Assembly: GCA_937938065.1 (NCBI GenBank)
Contig: CALDBH010000033.1
Coordinates: 1-12,806 of the forward strand
Length of the DNA stretch: 12,806 nt
Reading direction: 5' to 3'
From: an uncultured Sulfurovum sp.
GTDB taxonomy: Bacteria; Campylobacterota; Campylobacteria; Campylobacterales; Sulfurovaceae
Made by a program: the position numbers and the translations under genes. A model generated the notes under the pieces. The model was not told the origin of the DNA, ran no database searches, and was given only the letters and a program-made list of their open reading frames with translations. Shown here piece after piece: positions 6,720 through 12,670 of this stretch (position 1 is the first letter of the stretch; the number at the start of each line of letters is the position of its first letter).

Positions 6720-7844
6720 ATGTCTAAAACCTATGATACTATCATCATCGGTGCCGGGATAGCAGGAGCCTCTACAGCCTATGCACTTACACAAAAAGGT
6801 CAAAAAGTCCTAGTCCTCGATAAAAGAGGCATAGCCTCTGGAGGCTCTGGGGCTGCTGGGGCCTTTGTTTCTCCCAAGATAGGAAAAGGGTCACCTCTTC
6901 AAACACTTACCAATGCATCTTTTTCTTTTGCCAAAGACTTTTATCTCTCCACTTGTCCTACACTTTTTCATCAAACTGGCGTGATACGAATACCCAAAGA
7001 TAAAGCTGATGCTAAAAAGTTTTCTGAGTATGAATCTTTTAACGAAAACAAGTATGAAATCTACAAAAAAGAACAACTTCAAGAACAAGGATTAAGTACT
7101 GAGTTTGAAAGTTTTTACTTTCCTGAGGCTGGGGCTTGTGATGCAAAAGAGGTGTGTGAATATTTACTCTCAGACATTGAAGTTCTAAAGTATGAAGTCA
7201 AAGAGATAACACAAGAAAATGGGTTATGGAATGTGGGTGAATATATCACTAAAAATCTTGTATTGGCCACAGGATATGAGAGTGATTTAGCAGACTTGCG
7301 CTACATGGGTATCAAAGGTACTTGGGGGACTAGAGGAGACTTCTCTTCCAACCTTGCCTTAGATGTAAGTATGCATCAGTCCATGTCTGTAGGAGCTAAT
7401 GTAGATGGTATTATAAAATTAGGTGCTACACATGAGAAAGAGGTTAAAGAAGTGATACCATGCAAAGAGGAACAAGCGTTACTCTTAAAAGAGAAAGCCA
7501 CTTCTCTTATAGATACTTCAGACTTAGAGTTAAAGAAGACTTTCTGTGGCATGAGAGCAGGTTCAAAAGACTACTTTCCTTTGGTAGGAAAAGTGATAGA
7601 CGTACCTTTTATGCTAGAAACGTATCCTGCTGTTATACGTGGTGCCAAGCCTGAGATGAAGTATATAGATAACCTGTTTATTTGTAACGGTCTAGGGGGT
7701 AGAGGCTTTGTTTTTGCACCACTTATGGCGAAGATGCTAGCTGAATGTATCGTGGAAGCTAAAGAGGTTGATATCAGAGTAGAACCGGACAGACTTTTTT
7801 TGAAGTGGTGCCGTAAAAGTCCGCAGCTGGACGCTTTACGATAA
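6720..7844 (+). CDS. FAD-dependent oxidoreductase, stand-alone MnmC C-terminal-type domain
   Basis: Glycine-oxidase-like flavoprotein resembling the C-terminal half of bifunctional MnmC, which removes the carboxymethyl group from cmnm5(s2)U at tRNA position 34. The 374 residues hold an FAD-binding Rossmann motif GAGIAGASTAYAL (11-23), the strand end LVLDK (31-35), a Gly/Ser-rich loop leading to FVSPKIGKG (49-57), GMRAGSKDYFPLVGK (277-291) and NGLGGRGFVFAPLMAK (323-338). The last two blocks point to MnmC rather than generic D-amino-acid dehydrogenases. The methyltransferase half normally fused in MnmC is absent, with no candidate for it here. No good ribosome site precedes the ATG, so translation is probably coupled to glyS, 5 bases upstream. 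The 3' end overlaps convergent bpt by 9 bases. Substrate assignment is inference. Confidence 0.8.
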   Translation: MSKTYDTIIIGAGIAGASTAYALTQKGQKVLVLDKRGIASGGSGAAGAFVSPKIGKGSPLQTLTNASFSFAKDFYLSTCPTLFHQTGVIRIPKDKADAKKFSEYESFNENKYEIYKKEQLQEQGLSTEFESFYFPEAGACDAKEVCEYLLSDIEVLKYEVKEITQENGLWNVGEYITKNLVLATGYESDLADLRYMGIKGTWGTRGDFSSNLALDVSMHQSMSVGANVDGIIKLGATHEKEVKEVIPCKEEQALLLKEKATSLIDTSDLELKKTFCGMRAGSKDYFPLVGKVIDVPFMLETYPAVIRGAKPEMKYIDNLFICNGLGGRGFVFAPLMAKMLAECIVEAKEVDIRVEPDRLFLKWCRKSPQLDALR

Positions 7845-8600
7845 GTCAGGCTTTTCCCACTTTTCCCAGTCAGGTTCTTGTGAAACATGAGGAAAACCAT
7901 CTAGCAACTCTTGAGGTTGGAACTTTGGTTTGTAGGCAAAAGCCTTACATCCATCTACCCAGTATCCCAAGTAAATCCAAGGCAGCCCAAGTAGTTTGGC
8001 AAATTGTATCTGGTAGAGCAGTGAATAGGTCCCAAGTGATAGATTGGCATAATCGGGATCATAATAAAAGTATATAGAACTGATACCGTCATCCAGTATA
8101 TCGATGAGGTCTACACCGATGAGTTTATTATCTTTGATATAGAGTACTTCCCTTCCGTAATCATGTGCACCGTCTACAAAGTTTTCATGATATTCACGTT
8201 GTGAAATATTTCTGTGTTGCCACTGGTCTTTTTCATGTTTAAAACTGTGGTATTTATTGTAAAGATTTATATGTGACTGTGTAAGGGTAGGCTTTTGCAC
8301 GATGATTTCAGTGTCAGCATTTCTTTTGACGGACTTTTTTTGTGATTTGGTGTAATGATAGTTGTTGACATCTATACGGATACTTTTACACTCATTGCAC
8401 CCATTACAAATGGGGTGAAAAAAATACTTCCCAAAACGTCTCCATCCTCTTGCTATGACAGCAGTAGCAAACTTTTTACTTGCATTAGCGACATACTTGT
8501 AGTTCATACGTACCTTGTTGCCAGGGATGTATGCACAGTCGTAGTCCAGCATAGAAAAGTCTGTTGATGGTGGGTTCAGTAAATCTAGTTCTTCGTTCAT
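7836..8600 (-). CDS. bpt: Aspartate/glutamate leucyltransferase (arginyl-tRNA-protein transferase family)
   Basis: Transfers an amino acid, usually leucine in bacteria, from charged tRNA to proteins with N-terminal Asp or Glu, marking them for ClpAP-type degradation (N-degron pathway). The 254 residues contain the N-terminal ATE domain, with C22 in CAYIPG, RGWRRFGKYFF (51-61) and the cysteine cluster C65/C68/C71, followed by TKSQKK. The C-terminal GNAT-like domain has YYDPDYANLSLGTYSLLYQI (179-198) and YLGYWVDGCKAFAYKPKF (210-227). Spacing favours Bpt over eukaryotic-type ATE. The ATG at 8600 has no Shine-Dalgarno and lies 7 bases after the TATAAT box, so the mRNA may be leaderless. The next Met (residue 17) would leave only five residues before C22, shorter than usual. 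Confidence 0.93.
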   Translation of the reverse strand: MNEELDLLNPPSTDFSMLDYDCAYIPGNKVRMNYKYVANASKKFATAVIARGWRRFGKYFFHPICNGCNECKSIRIDVNNYHYTKSQKKSVKRNADTEIIVQKPTLTQSHINLYNKYHSFKHEKDQWQHRNISQREYHENFVDGAHDYGREVLYIKDNKLIGVDLIDILDDGISSIYFYYDPDYANLSLGTYSLLYQIQFAKLLGLPWIYLGYWVDGCKAFAYKPKFQPQELLDGFPHVSQEPDWEKWEKPDLS

Positions 8601-8607
8601 AATCGCG

Positions 8608-8613
8608 ATTATA
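8608..8613 (-). promoter_or_regulatory. -10 box of bpt, 7 bases from its start codon
   Basis: Minus-strand TATAAT followed by CGCGATT and then the bpt ATG. Transcription normally starts about 7 bases after this box, which is at the A of the ATG. Bases 8601-8610 (AATCGCGATT) form a perfect palindrome straddling the box edge and the expected start site, and could be an operator. Confidence 0.65.
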
Positions 8614-8625
8614 CTGAAATTATTG

Positions 8626-8631
8626 TAAAAT
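8626..8631 (+). promoter_or_regulatory. Possible -10 box for the trmN6-like operon
   Basis: TAAAAT preceded by TTG (ATTGTAAAATTC), 21 bases before the methyltransferase ATG at 8653. Predicted start is near 8638. It lies back to back with the bpt box, 12 bases apart, so the two promoters share a 52-base intergenic region and may interfere with each other. Confidence 0.45.
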
Positions 8632-8652
8632 TCATAAAAAATAGAGGTGTAT

Positions 8653-9348
8653 ATGTTTCTTTATCAACCAACATCAGGTTACTGCTACAATAGTGACTCT
8701 ATTTTTTTATATGATTTTATCTCTACTTTTAAACCAAAAGGTTCTTTGCTTGATGTAGGTTGTGGAGTAGGTATTATCTCACTTTTGTTAAGCCGTGACT
8801 TTAACATCCAGACTAGTATTATTGATAAACAGGAAAAGATGCTGAACTATGCGAAACATAATTATGCACTCAATAACCTGGAAGTACAAAGCCATCTTGG
8901 AGATTTTACAGAATGGAATACGGATGAGAAGTTTGACTATATCATCTCAAATCCTCCTTTTTATGACTCGCGTGTGACCCAAAGTGAAAATACACACCTG
9001 AACATTGCCCGGTATGCACATCATTTACCTATAGAAGATTTCATTGGCAAGGTCAAAAAACTGTTGAAACCCAGAGGGTATTTTATATTCTGTTATGATG
9101 CGAAGCAGGTAGACTTGTTATTGCATCATTTAACTTCCTATGGTATAACTGTTGAAACAATGCAGTTTGTGCACTCCAAAATAGACAGAGAGTCCAAACT
9201 GGTGATGATCGCAGCGCGTATGGGTTCAAAGTCTATGACACAGATACTTCCGCCATTTGTGGTCTTTGATGATAAGAGTGTCTACAGAGACAAAGCGATG
9301 AAAGCGTTTGAACGTGCAAATACAAATAGTATAAAAGGTGACTTTTAA
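8653..9348 (+). CDS. tRNA1(Val) A37 N6-methyltransferase family protein (TrmN6/YfiC-like)
   Basis: S-adenosylmethionine-dependent class I methyltransferase of the TrmN6 (YfiC) type, which in E. coli makes m6A37 in tRNA1(Val). The opening QPTSGYCYNSDSIFLYDFI (5-23) matches the family's characteristic N-terminus. The SAM-binding LLDVGCGVGII is at 32-42, and the N6-adenine motif NPPFY at 100-104. The later block DRESKLVMIAARMG followed by a PPFV segment fits the C-terminal pattern. The protein has 231 residues from ATG 8653, chosen because AGAGG (8643-8647) lies 5 bases ahead; the frame also offers GTG at 8647, but that overlaps the ribosome site. The next gene begins two bases after the stop. 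The exact tRNA target is not provable from sequence; PrmC/RlmG-like enzymes share the NPPF/Y motif. Confidence 0.82.
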   Translation: MFLYQPTSGYCYNSDSIFLYDFISTFKPKGSLLDVGCGVGIISLLLSRDFNIQTSIIDKQEKMLNYAKHNYALNNLEVQSHLGDFTEWNTDEKFDYIISNPPFYDSRVTQSENTHLNIARYAHHLPIEDFIGKVKKLLKPRGYFIFCYDAKQVDLLLHHLTSYGITVETMQFVHSKIDRESKLVMIAARMGSKSMTQILPPFVVFDDKSVYRDKAMKAFERANTNSIKGDF

Positions 9349-9350
9349 TC

Positions 9351-9725
9351 ATGGAATTAATGACACATGAGCAGTACAAGTTTAAATTTAATCCCAATGA
9401 GTGTGAAGCTTGTGGTGGTCACTGTTGTACAGGAGAGAGCGGTTATATCTGGGCTAAATATGCTGAGATAGAGAAAATGGCAGAGTTTGTTAACCTTAGC
9501 GTAAAAGATTTTGCTACAATGTATTTAAGAAAAGTAAAACATCGCTATTCTTTGAGAGAAAAAAAACTGGCAGCCGATAACTTTGCCTGTGTATTTTTTG
9601 ACGAGTCGATGAAGCGTTGTTCCATTTACGCTGTACGGCCTTTACAGTGTCGTACTTTCCCATTTTGGGAACAATTTAAAAATAATGAAGAAGAGGTACG
9701 TAAAGAGTGTCCTGGTATCGTATAG
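9351..9725 (+). CDS. YkgJ-type zinc/iron-chelating cysteine-cluster protein
   Basis: A 124-residue member of the YkgJ/UPF0153 cysteine-cluster family, thought to bind zinc or iron but with no firm function. Eight cysteines are visible: C18 and C21, the pair C25-C26 (in CEACGGHCC), C80, C90, C100 and C120. The diagnostic block is CSIYAVRPLQCRTFPFW (90-106). No signal peptide, so cytoplasmic. AAGGTG (9335-9340) lies 10 bases before ATG 9351; an alternative ATG at 9360 would shorten it by three residues. It starts two bases after the methyltransferase stop and overlaps the TPR gene by 19 bases, so the three genes form one operon. Confidence 0.88.
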   Translation: MELMTHEQYKFKFNPNECEACGGHCCTGESGYIWAKYAEIEKMAEFVNLSVKDFATMYLRKVKHRYSLREKKLAADNFACVFFDESMKRCSIYAVRPLQCRTFPFWEQFKNNEEEVRKECPGIV

Positions 9726-10960
9726 TTTTTACCTTATTGATAGTATTTAGTTTTAGCACTGTGTTTAGCTCTGCCAAAGATATTATGAAGATAAGTGAAG
9801 ATGAACTCATCATGAGAGGACTTTTATATGATGAATATAAAGCCTATGAAAATAGTTATCAAGTTTATAAAAAACTTTATGATGATACGGGAGCAGAGAT
9901 CTATCTGTTTAAGGAAGCTACTTCTGCATTGATGAGTAGAAATCACATATTGGAGAGTATCACACGCTTAAAAACATGGGATGAAGTGAATCCGGACAGA
10001 ATTGAAGTGAGACGTCTTCTCATTCCTCTTTATCTTACTATACGACAAGTGAAAAATGCGACAATAGAAGCAGAAGACCTGCTTGAACAGTCAAAAGAAC
10101 CTATGGATTTGGATCTAGCTTCAAATTCATTTTTGTATGCAGGAAAATTTAAAAGAGCATTAGAGCTTTTAAGCAGGGTATATGAAACTGTACCTAGAGA
10201 AGAGACATTACTTCGAATGACTGATATTATGGATGAGTTTACAGGTGAACGAAAAAAGGCCATACAGTTACTTGAAACACATCGTCGTATGAATATCGTG
10301 AGTCATGATGTTTATGTAAAATTGCTTTTGCTTTACCAAAAAGAAAGAGATATTGATGGTATCTTAGAGACATATAAAGCACTGTACATACAAGACAACG
10401 ATGAACAGTACCTGACTAAGATCATAGATGCCTATGTCTACAAAAGAGATCTTGATGGTGCGATTGTTTTCTTAGAAGCGGACCAAAGTAGAAATGATAT
10501 ACTCTATGAACTCTATAAGAGACAAAGATATTTTTCTAAAGCATTGGCCCTTGTAGATAAACTCTATGATGAAGATAAAGATTCAAAGTGGATAGCAGAG
10601 AAGGGAGTCCTTCTTTTTGAAAATTCAGAAGATAAAAATGATAAAAAAATGATAGAAGATGTGATCTCTCATTTTGAAAAAGCCATTGCATTAGGTAATG
10701 ATGACAGTATTTATTTGAATTATTATGGTTATACACTCATAGATAAAGAGGTCAACGTCAAAAAAGGTATCAGTGTGATAGAAAATGCACTGATCCAACA
10801 ACCTGATAACATGTATTATTTAGACTCTTTGGCATGGGGATATTATAAAGAACGTGATTGTGATAAAGCCTATAAAATGATGAAAAGAGTAGTGGATGAA
10901 GAGGGACTTGAAGAACCAGAAATTATAGAACATTGGGATGCTATCAAACAGTGTAAATAA
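9707..10960 (+). CDS. Exported TPR-repeat protein
   Basis: A 417-residue protein with a GTG start inside the preceding gene (AGAGG at 9692-9696, 10 bases ahead). Starting at the GTG gives a convincing Sec signal peptide: R5, a hydrophobic stretch at 6-20 (IVFTLLIVFSFSTVF) and a probable cleavage after SSA at 21-23. There is no Cys at the cleavage point, so it is not an obvious lipoprotein. The rest is helical with degenerate tetratricopeptide repeats, clearest in the C-terminal third, where the segment with QQPDNMYYLDSLAWGYYK resembles the terminal repeat of large TPR outer-membrane or assembly proteins, followed by EPEIIEHWDAI. Likely periplasmic and a binding scaffold; the partner is unknown. 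Confidence 0.82.
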   Translation: MSWYRIVFTLLIVFSFSTVFSSAKDIMKISEDELIMRGLLYDEYKAYENSYQVYKKLYDDTGAEIYLFKEATSALMSRNHILESITRLKTWDEVNPDRIEVRRLLIPLYLTIRQVKNATIEAEDLLEQSKEPMDLDLASNSFLYAGKFKRALELLSRVYETVPREETLLRMTDIMDEFTGERKKAIQLLETHRRMNIVSHDVYVKLLLLYQKERDIDGILETYKALYIQDNDEQYLTKIIDAYVYKRDLDGAIVFLEADQSRNDILYELYKRQRYFSKALALVDKLYDEDKDSKWIAEKGVLLFENSEDKNDKKMIEDVISHFEKAIALGNDDSIYLNYYGYTLIDKEVNVKKGISVIENALIQQPDNMYYLDSLAWGYYKERDCDKAYKMMKRVVDEEGLEEPEIIEHWDAIKQCK

Positions 10961-10978
10961 TTTCGGGATTCTTTTAGA

Positions 10979-10984
10979 TATAAT
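10979..10984 (+). promoter_or_regulatory. -10 box of trpC
   Basis: TATAAT within CTTTTAGATATAATACGCG, continuing AAATTT. Transcription would begin near 10991, leaving a leader of about 28 bases. The T-rich lead and CGCGAAA tail are nearly the same as at the leuD promoter (128-133). No tryptophan leader peptide or attenuator fits in so short a leader. Confidence 0.65.
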
Positions 10985-11018
10985 ACGCGAAATTTATAGA
11001 AATTATGGAAAGTAATAT

Positions 11019-11813
11019 ATGGCTCAAATATTAGATGAAATCATTAAAAAAACAAAATCAGATCTAGAAAAAAGAAAAGTAGATTACCCACTAGAGTGGT
11101 TAGGACGTTCTCTCTCTTTTAACCCTTTTGTTCCTAAAGATGTGCAGAGTGCTTTACGTTCTACTGAGGAAAATCCTTATAGAATCATTGCAGAAGTTAA
11201 AAAAGCTAGCCCTAGTAAAGGGATTATACGTGAAAACTTTGATCCTGTAGAGATAGCACAAGCCTATGAAAAAGGTGGGGCAGATTCACTCTCTATACTT
11301 ACTGAACCACACTTTTTTAAAGGTGATAAAGAGTATCTAGGTATGGTACGTCGCTATGTAAATATACCGCTACTTAGAAAAGATTTTATCGTCGATAAAT
11401 ATCAGGTACTTGAAGCGTTGGCATTTGGCGCAGATTATATTTTGCTTATCGCTATGGCACTGAGTCGTAAAGAGCTGAAAGAATTACATGACTATGCACG
11501 GCATTTAGGATTGGATGTATTGGTAGAAGTGCATAACAAAACAGATTTGGTTAAAGCTATTTTTGCTGGAGCAGATATCATTGGGATTAACCATCGTAAT
11601 CTTGAAACATTTGAGATGGACATGAGTCTGAGTGAAAAACTGATTCCACTCATTCCAAATGGTAAGATCATTGTGGCTGAATCAGGTATCAATGACCATG
11701 AAACTGTAGTAGAACTTTCTAAGATAGGTGCAGATGCATTTTTGGTAGGTGAGCATTTTATGAGACAAGATGATATTACTGCGGCTATTAGAGAAGTGAA
11801 ATACGGTAAATAA
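11019..11813 (+). CDS. trpC: Indole-3-glycerol-phosphate synthase
   Basis: Closes the indole ring from 1-(2-carboxyphenylamino)-1-deoxyribulose 5-phosphate in tryptophan synthesis. The 264 residues form one TIM barrel, without the TrpF fusion seen in E. coli. Active-site motifs are [10 protein letters not shown] (59-68; E59 and K61), LLRKDFI (118-124; K121 the general acid), LVEVH (168-172; E170), GINHRNL (189-195; N191 and R193), VAESGI (219-224; E221) and the phosphate-binding FLVGE (241-245). The usual second Asn of GINNRNL is His192 here. GGAAAG (11007-11012) lies 6 bases before the ATG. It is a single-gene unit with its own promoter; no other trp genes are near, so the pathway is scattered or split. 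A repeat element follows it. Confidence 0.97.
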   Translation: MAQILDEIIKKTKSDLEKRKVDYPLEWLGRSLSFNPFVPKDVQSALRSTEENPYRIIAEVKKASPSKGIIRENFDPVEIAQAYEKGGADSLSILTEPHFFKGDKEYLGMVRRYVNIPLLRKDFIVDKYQVLEALAFGADYILLIAMALSRKELKELHDYARHLGLDVLVEVHNKTDLVKAIFAGADIIGINHRNLETFEMDMSLSEKLIPLIPNGKIIVAESGINDHETVVELSKIGADAFLVGEHFMRQDDITAAIREVKYGK

Positions 11814-11818
11814 TATTG

Positions 11819-11901
11819 CGTCATCCTCGTGCTTGACACGGGGATCCATCAGTTGTAAATAATTAAAATTTTAGATTCACGGGTCAAGCCCGAGAATGAC
11901 G
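11819..11901. repeat. REP-doublet-like intergenic inverted repeat between convergent genes
   Basis: An 83-base element. The left arm 11819-11848 (CGTCATCCTCGTGC...ATCCA) and the reverse complement of 11872-11901 agree at 24 of 30 positions, with a 23-base AT-rich spacer. Each arm also folds on its own: left stem 11823-11831/11837-11845 around loop CTTGA, right stem 11875-11883/11889-11897 around TCAAG. Two inverted hairpin units are the layout of REP doublets (REPINs/BIMEs). It is GC-richer than its surroundings. Lying between the trpC and yqeY stops, it may also act as a bidirectional terminator, though U-tracts are lacking. Confidence 0.8.
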
Positions 11902-11907
11902 AATAGT

Positions 11908-12351
11908 TTACGAGAGTAATTTTTTCACCATAACATTGATACGTCCGCCATCTGCTCGGCTTCCTATGGCATCTTTGGCCCCACCCATTACTTTACCCAT
12001 ATCTTTCATACTCTCAGCACCCACAGAAGCGATGACTTCTTTGAGTACAGATTCTAATTCCGCATCATCCATAGGTTCTGGCAGGTAGGCTTTGACTATG
12101 GCCATTTCTGCATCTTCTTTTTCTACAAGGTCGTTACGTCCCGCCTCAGCAAACTGAGCTTTGGCATCTTCTCTTTGTTTCATATATTTCATTAAGATAG
12201 CTTCAACATCTGAATCGGTCACATCTCTACGTTCATCAACCTCTATCTGTTTAATAGATGCCTGTATATTTCTGAGTGTATCTCTTTTTACTGTATCTTT
12301 TGCGCGCATAGCGTCTTTGATATCATTCTTTATTTTTGCATTTAAACTCAT
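11908..12351 (-). CDS. GatB/YqeY domain-containing protein
   Basis: Stand-alone YqeY-type protein of 147 residues, homologous to the C-terminal tRNA-binding tail of the GatB amidotransferase subunit. Its own role is unproven, although tRNA binding is suspected from the homology. The family pattern is clear: a start with DIKDAMRAKD, KRDTLRNI, KQREDAKAQFAEAGRNDL (58-75), KEDAEMAIVKAYLPEPM, then DMGKVMGGAKDAIGSRADGGRI and a C-terminal VKKLL. GGAGAA (minus strand of 12357-12362) is 5 bases before the ATG. It is transcribed from a -10 box at 12380-12385 that mirrors the promoter of the neighbouring divergent gene. Confidence 0.93.
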   Translation of the reverse strand: MSLNAKIKNDIKDAMRAKDTVKRDTLRNIQASIKQIEVDERRDVTDSDVEAILMKYMKQREDAKAQFAEAGRNDLVEKEDAEMAIVKAYLPEPMDDAELESVLKEVIASVGAESMKDMGKVMGGAKDAIGSRADGGRINVMVKKLLS

Positions 12352-12379
12352 GTGGGTTCTCCATTCTAGATTTAAAGTG

Positions 12380-12385
12380 ATTATA
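12380..12385 (-). promoter_or_regulatory. -10 box of yqeY
   Basis: Minus-strand TATAAT with a predicted start near 12373, giving a leader of about 22 bases that contains the GGAGAA ribosome site. It is separated by a single base from the plus-strand TATAAT at 12387-12392, so polymerase can occupy only one of the two promoters at a time. Confidence 0.65.
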
Positions 12386-12386
12386 C

Positions 12387-12392
12387 TATAAT
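12387..12392 (+). promoter_or_regulatory. -10 box of the 87-residue hypothetical gene, 6 bases from its start codon
   Basis: TATAAT, then CCCTCT, then ATG. Transcription would begin at or within a base of the start codon. CCCTCT cannot serve as a Shine-Dalgarno sequence, so translation is probably leaderless. The whole block ATTATA-C-TATAAT (12380-12392) is an inverted repeat with the minus-strand -10 box of yqeY. Confidence 0.65.
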
Positions 12393-12398
12393 CCCTCT

Positions 12399-12662
12399 AT
12401 GATAATCACAATAGAAGACAAACAATTTGACACAGCCAAGATCACGCAACTCTACCCCGCAGCGGTGGTAAAGACTGGATATGAAGATGAAACAACACAA
12501 GTGAGTCTTGAATGGTTGGATGTTGAGGCAAAAGGTAAGGTTGAAGTAGTAGGTTTTGGCATATTTGTCAATCTTGGAGAAGATGAAAAGCACTCTTTTA
12601 TGTTTGAGACAAAAGAAGAGATGGATGAAGCTGCAGGGCGTATAGCCGCACAGCTACAGTAA
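12399..12662 (+). CDS. Small hypothetical protein, probably leaderless
   Basis: An 87-residue soluble, acidic protein with no signal peptide, membrane segment or cysteine. I do not recognise a family. The pattern suggests alternating beta strands (IITIED at the start, AAVVKTGY, TQVSLEWLDV, GKVEVVGFGIFVNL, HSFMFET) followed by one helix (KEEMDEAAGRIAAQL) at the C-terminus, a small alpha/beta domain. It is read divergently from yqeY, whose mirror-image promoter abuts its own, and ends 8 bases from the convergent msrB stop. Coding status is supported by a well-placed -10 box and a compact full-length frame. The reverse frame over the same bases has no such support. Confidence 0.75.
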   Translation: MIITIEDKQFDTAKITQLYPAAVVKTGYEDETTQVSLEWLDVEAKGKVEVVGFGIFVNLGEDEKHSFMFETKEEMDEAAGRIAAQLQ

Positions 12663-12670
12663 CAAATATC

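Noticed and set aside
7571..7900. 109-residue minus-strand frame across the mnmC2/bpt junction
   Set aside because: It overlaps two solid genes and shows no domain. The bpt frame on the same strand is clearly the coding one.
8647..8652. GTG start for the TrmN6-like gene
   Set aside because: The GTG is part of the AGAGG ribosome site that serves ATG 8653.
11492..11839. 115-residue minus-strand frame over the trpC 3' end and repeat
   Set aside because: It is antisense to the conserved trpC barrel motifs and begins inside trpC; it reads as a shadow with Ser/Thr-rich composition.
12161..12391. 76-residue plus-strand frame antisense to yqeY
   Set aside because: It overlaps the strongly conserved N-terminal half of yqeY and ends in the promoter region; there is no independent support.
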